A DNA stretch of 64,000 bases, taken from assembly GCA_012840015.1 (NCBI GenBank), contig DUMF01000027.1:62001-126000 (forward strand), read 5' to 3'. The notes beneath the pieces were generated by a model, which saw nothing but the letters and a program-made list of their open reading frames with translations, did not search any database and was not told the DNA's origin. Made by a program: the position numbers and the translations under genes. This DNA comes from Bacillota bacterium (lineage in GTDB: Bacteria > Bacillota > Sulfobacillia > DUMF01). Below are positions 63,441 through 64,000 of the stretch, one piece after another (the first letter of the stretch is position 1; the number at the start of each line of letters is the position of its first letter).

Positions 63441-63928
63441 TGAAGCTGTTTTCTCACATATTGCACTAGGCCGCCTGCCTCCATGATGCCCTGCACGATC
63501 GGCGGGAAAGGAGCCGACTTGAATCGCTTACCAGTGTTCAAATCAGTAATGATTCCCGTGTCGGTATCGATCAGTACCTCATGGCCTTCTTCTATAGACG
63601 AGGCAGCTTCCGGGCTTTCCAATACTGGCAATCCAATGTTTATTGCGTTCCTGTAAAATATCCTTGCAAAGGAAGAGGCAATTATGGCTCCCACACCAAC
63701 TGCTTTTATGGAAATCGGCGCATGTTCTCGAGAGCTCCCGCAGCCGAAATTCCTACCGGCTACAATTACGTCCCCTTGAGAAACCTTCTTGACGAACTCC
63801 TTATCAGCACCCTCCAGACAATGCTTCGAAAGTTCCTTCGGATCTGCTGTGTTCAGATACTGACCGGGGATGATCATATCAGTGTCTATGTTATCCCCAA
63901 ATTTCCAGCACTTACCGCGAATGTTCAT
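63431..63928 (-). CDS. leuD: 3-isopropylmalate dehydratase small subunit
   Basis: The swivelling domain of isopropylmalate isomerase (leucine biosynthesis), or a closely related homoaconitase-type enzyme. The 165 residues have [16 protein letters not shown] near the N-terminus, [18 protein letters not shown] (GSSREH substrate motif) and [21 protein letters not shown] 63928 overlaps the leuC stop by four bases (ATGA), indicating coupling. The short size and motifs fit the LeuD/DmdB type. Confidence 0.93.
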   Translation of the reverse strand: MNIRGKCWKFGDNIDTDMIIPGQYLNTADPKELSKHCLEGADKEFVKKVSQGDVIVAGRNFGCGSSREHAPISIKAVGVGAIIASSFARIFYRNAINIGLPVLESPEAASSIEEGHEVLIDTDTGIITDLNTGKRFKSAPFPPIVQGIMEAGGLVQYVRKQLQKP

Positions 63929-64000
63929 TCCTCGACGACCTCCCTGGGATGAACGATTCTGCCAGCCACGGCGGACGCTGCAGCCACCGCAGGATTCGCC
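63925..64000 (-). CDS. leuC: 3-isopropylmalate dehydratase large subunit, C-terminal end (cut by window)
   Basis: Only the last 24 codons are in the window: [23 protein letters not shown] then TGA. This ending is typical of LeuC/aconitase-type large subunits. Its stop overlaps the leuD ATG. Confidence 0.85.
   Translation of the reverse strand, partial: ANPAVAAASAVAGRIVHPREVVEE

Overview
The window looks like a chromosomal segment of an anaerobic, spore-lineage member of the Bacillota (Clostridia, Desulfotomaculum/Moorella/Pelotomaculum-like). The evidence is strong AGGAGG-type ribosome binding sites, GTG and TTG starts, a multi-subunit NAD-linked [FeFe] hydrogenase whose NuoF-like subunit is fused to a GltD-like flavoprotein, a two-subunit acetate-type CoA-transferase, and several families typical of this group (DUF3048, SIMPL, YgaP-like DUF2892, DUF2284). 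The taxonomic placement is inference. No tRNA, rRNA or CRISPR array was seen.

Layout. 0-10.5 kb: a sigma-54 activator cut by the left edge, an ArsM-like methyltransferase, a frameshifted sugar-nucleotide epimerase, a SIMPL protein, a FetA/FetB-type ABC exporter, a TIM-barrel hydrolase-like protein and decayed genes, including a thioredoxin-like one. 10.8-16.7 kb: a co-oriented mannose/polysaccharide cluster (phosphomannomutase, cupin isomerase-like protein, NDP-sugar pyrophosphorylase, GT4 glycosyltransferase, six-hairpin protein). 16.8-26.6 kb: an accessory island of transposase remnants (IS256, a DDE type, IS21, IS3), a MntA/HepT toxin-antitoxin pair, a broken DUF6933/pRiA4b-ORF-3 gene, a TPR protein, a HEPN-like protein, and a winged-helix plus nuclease-fold gene bracketed on both sides by degenerate 31-32 bp tandem repeats.

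26.7-30.9 kb holds a Nudix hydrolase and a secreted lipase-fold/PKD protein whose nucleophile serine is replaced by glycine. From 30.9 kb to 55.6 kb every gene is on the minus strand. Read in the direction of transcription, the units are: NurA, HerA, Mre11, a Rad50 split into two halves with a small coiled-coil protein between them, a Lon-like protease, a polysaccharide deacetylase and a DUF3048 lipoprotein; then an ECF-type membrane protein, an RsbW-like ATPase, a sensory hydrogenase-like protein, DRTGG and PHP proteins and the HydC/HATPase/HndB/HydB-GltD/HydA hydrogenase, closed by a clear terminator; then livJHMGF for branched-chain amino acid uptake.

55.7-64 kb contains a secreted two-repeat protein, a radical SAM protein, a DUF2284 protein, a trypsin-like protease translationally coupled to a 36-residue Phe-rich membrane peptide and followed by two more tiny membrane proteins, a DUF2892 protein, CoA-transferase subunits A and B, and leuD with the end of leuC.

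The most interesting parts are the repeat-flanked HTH/nuclease-fold gene at 23.95-25.37 kb and the HerA-NurA-Mre11 operon with a three-piece Rad50.
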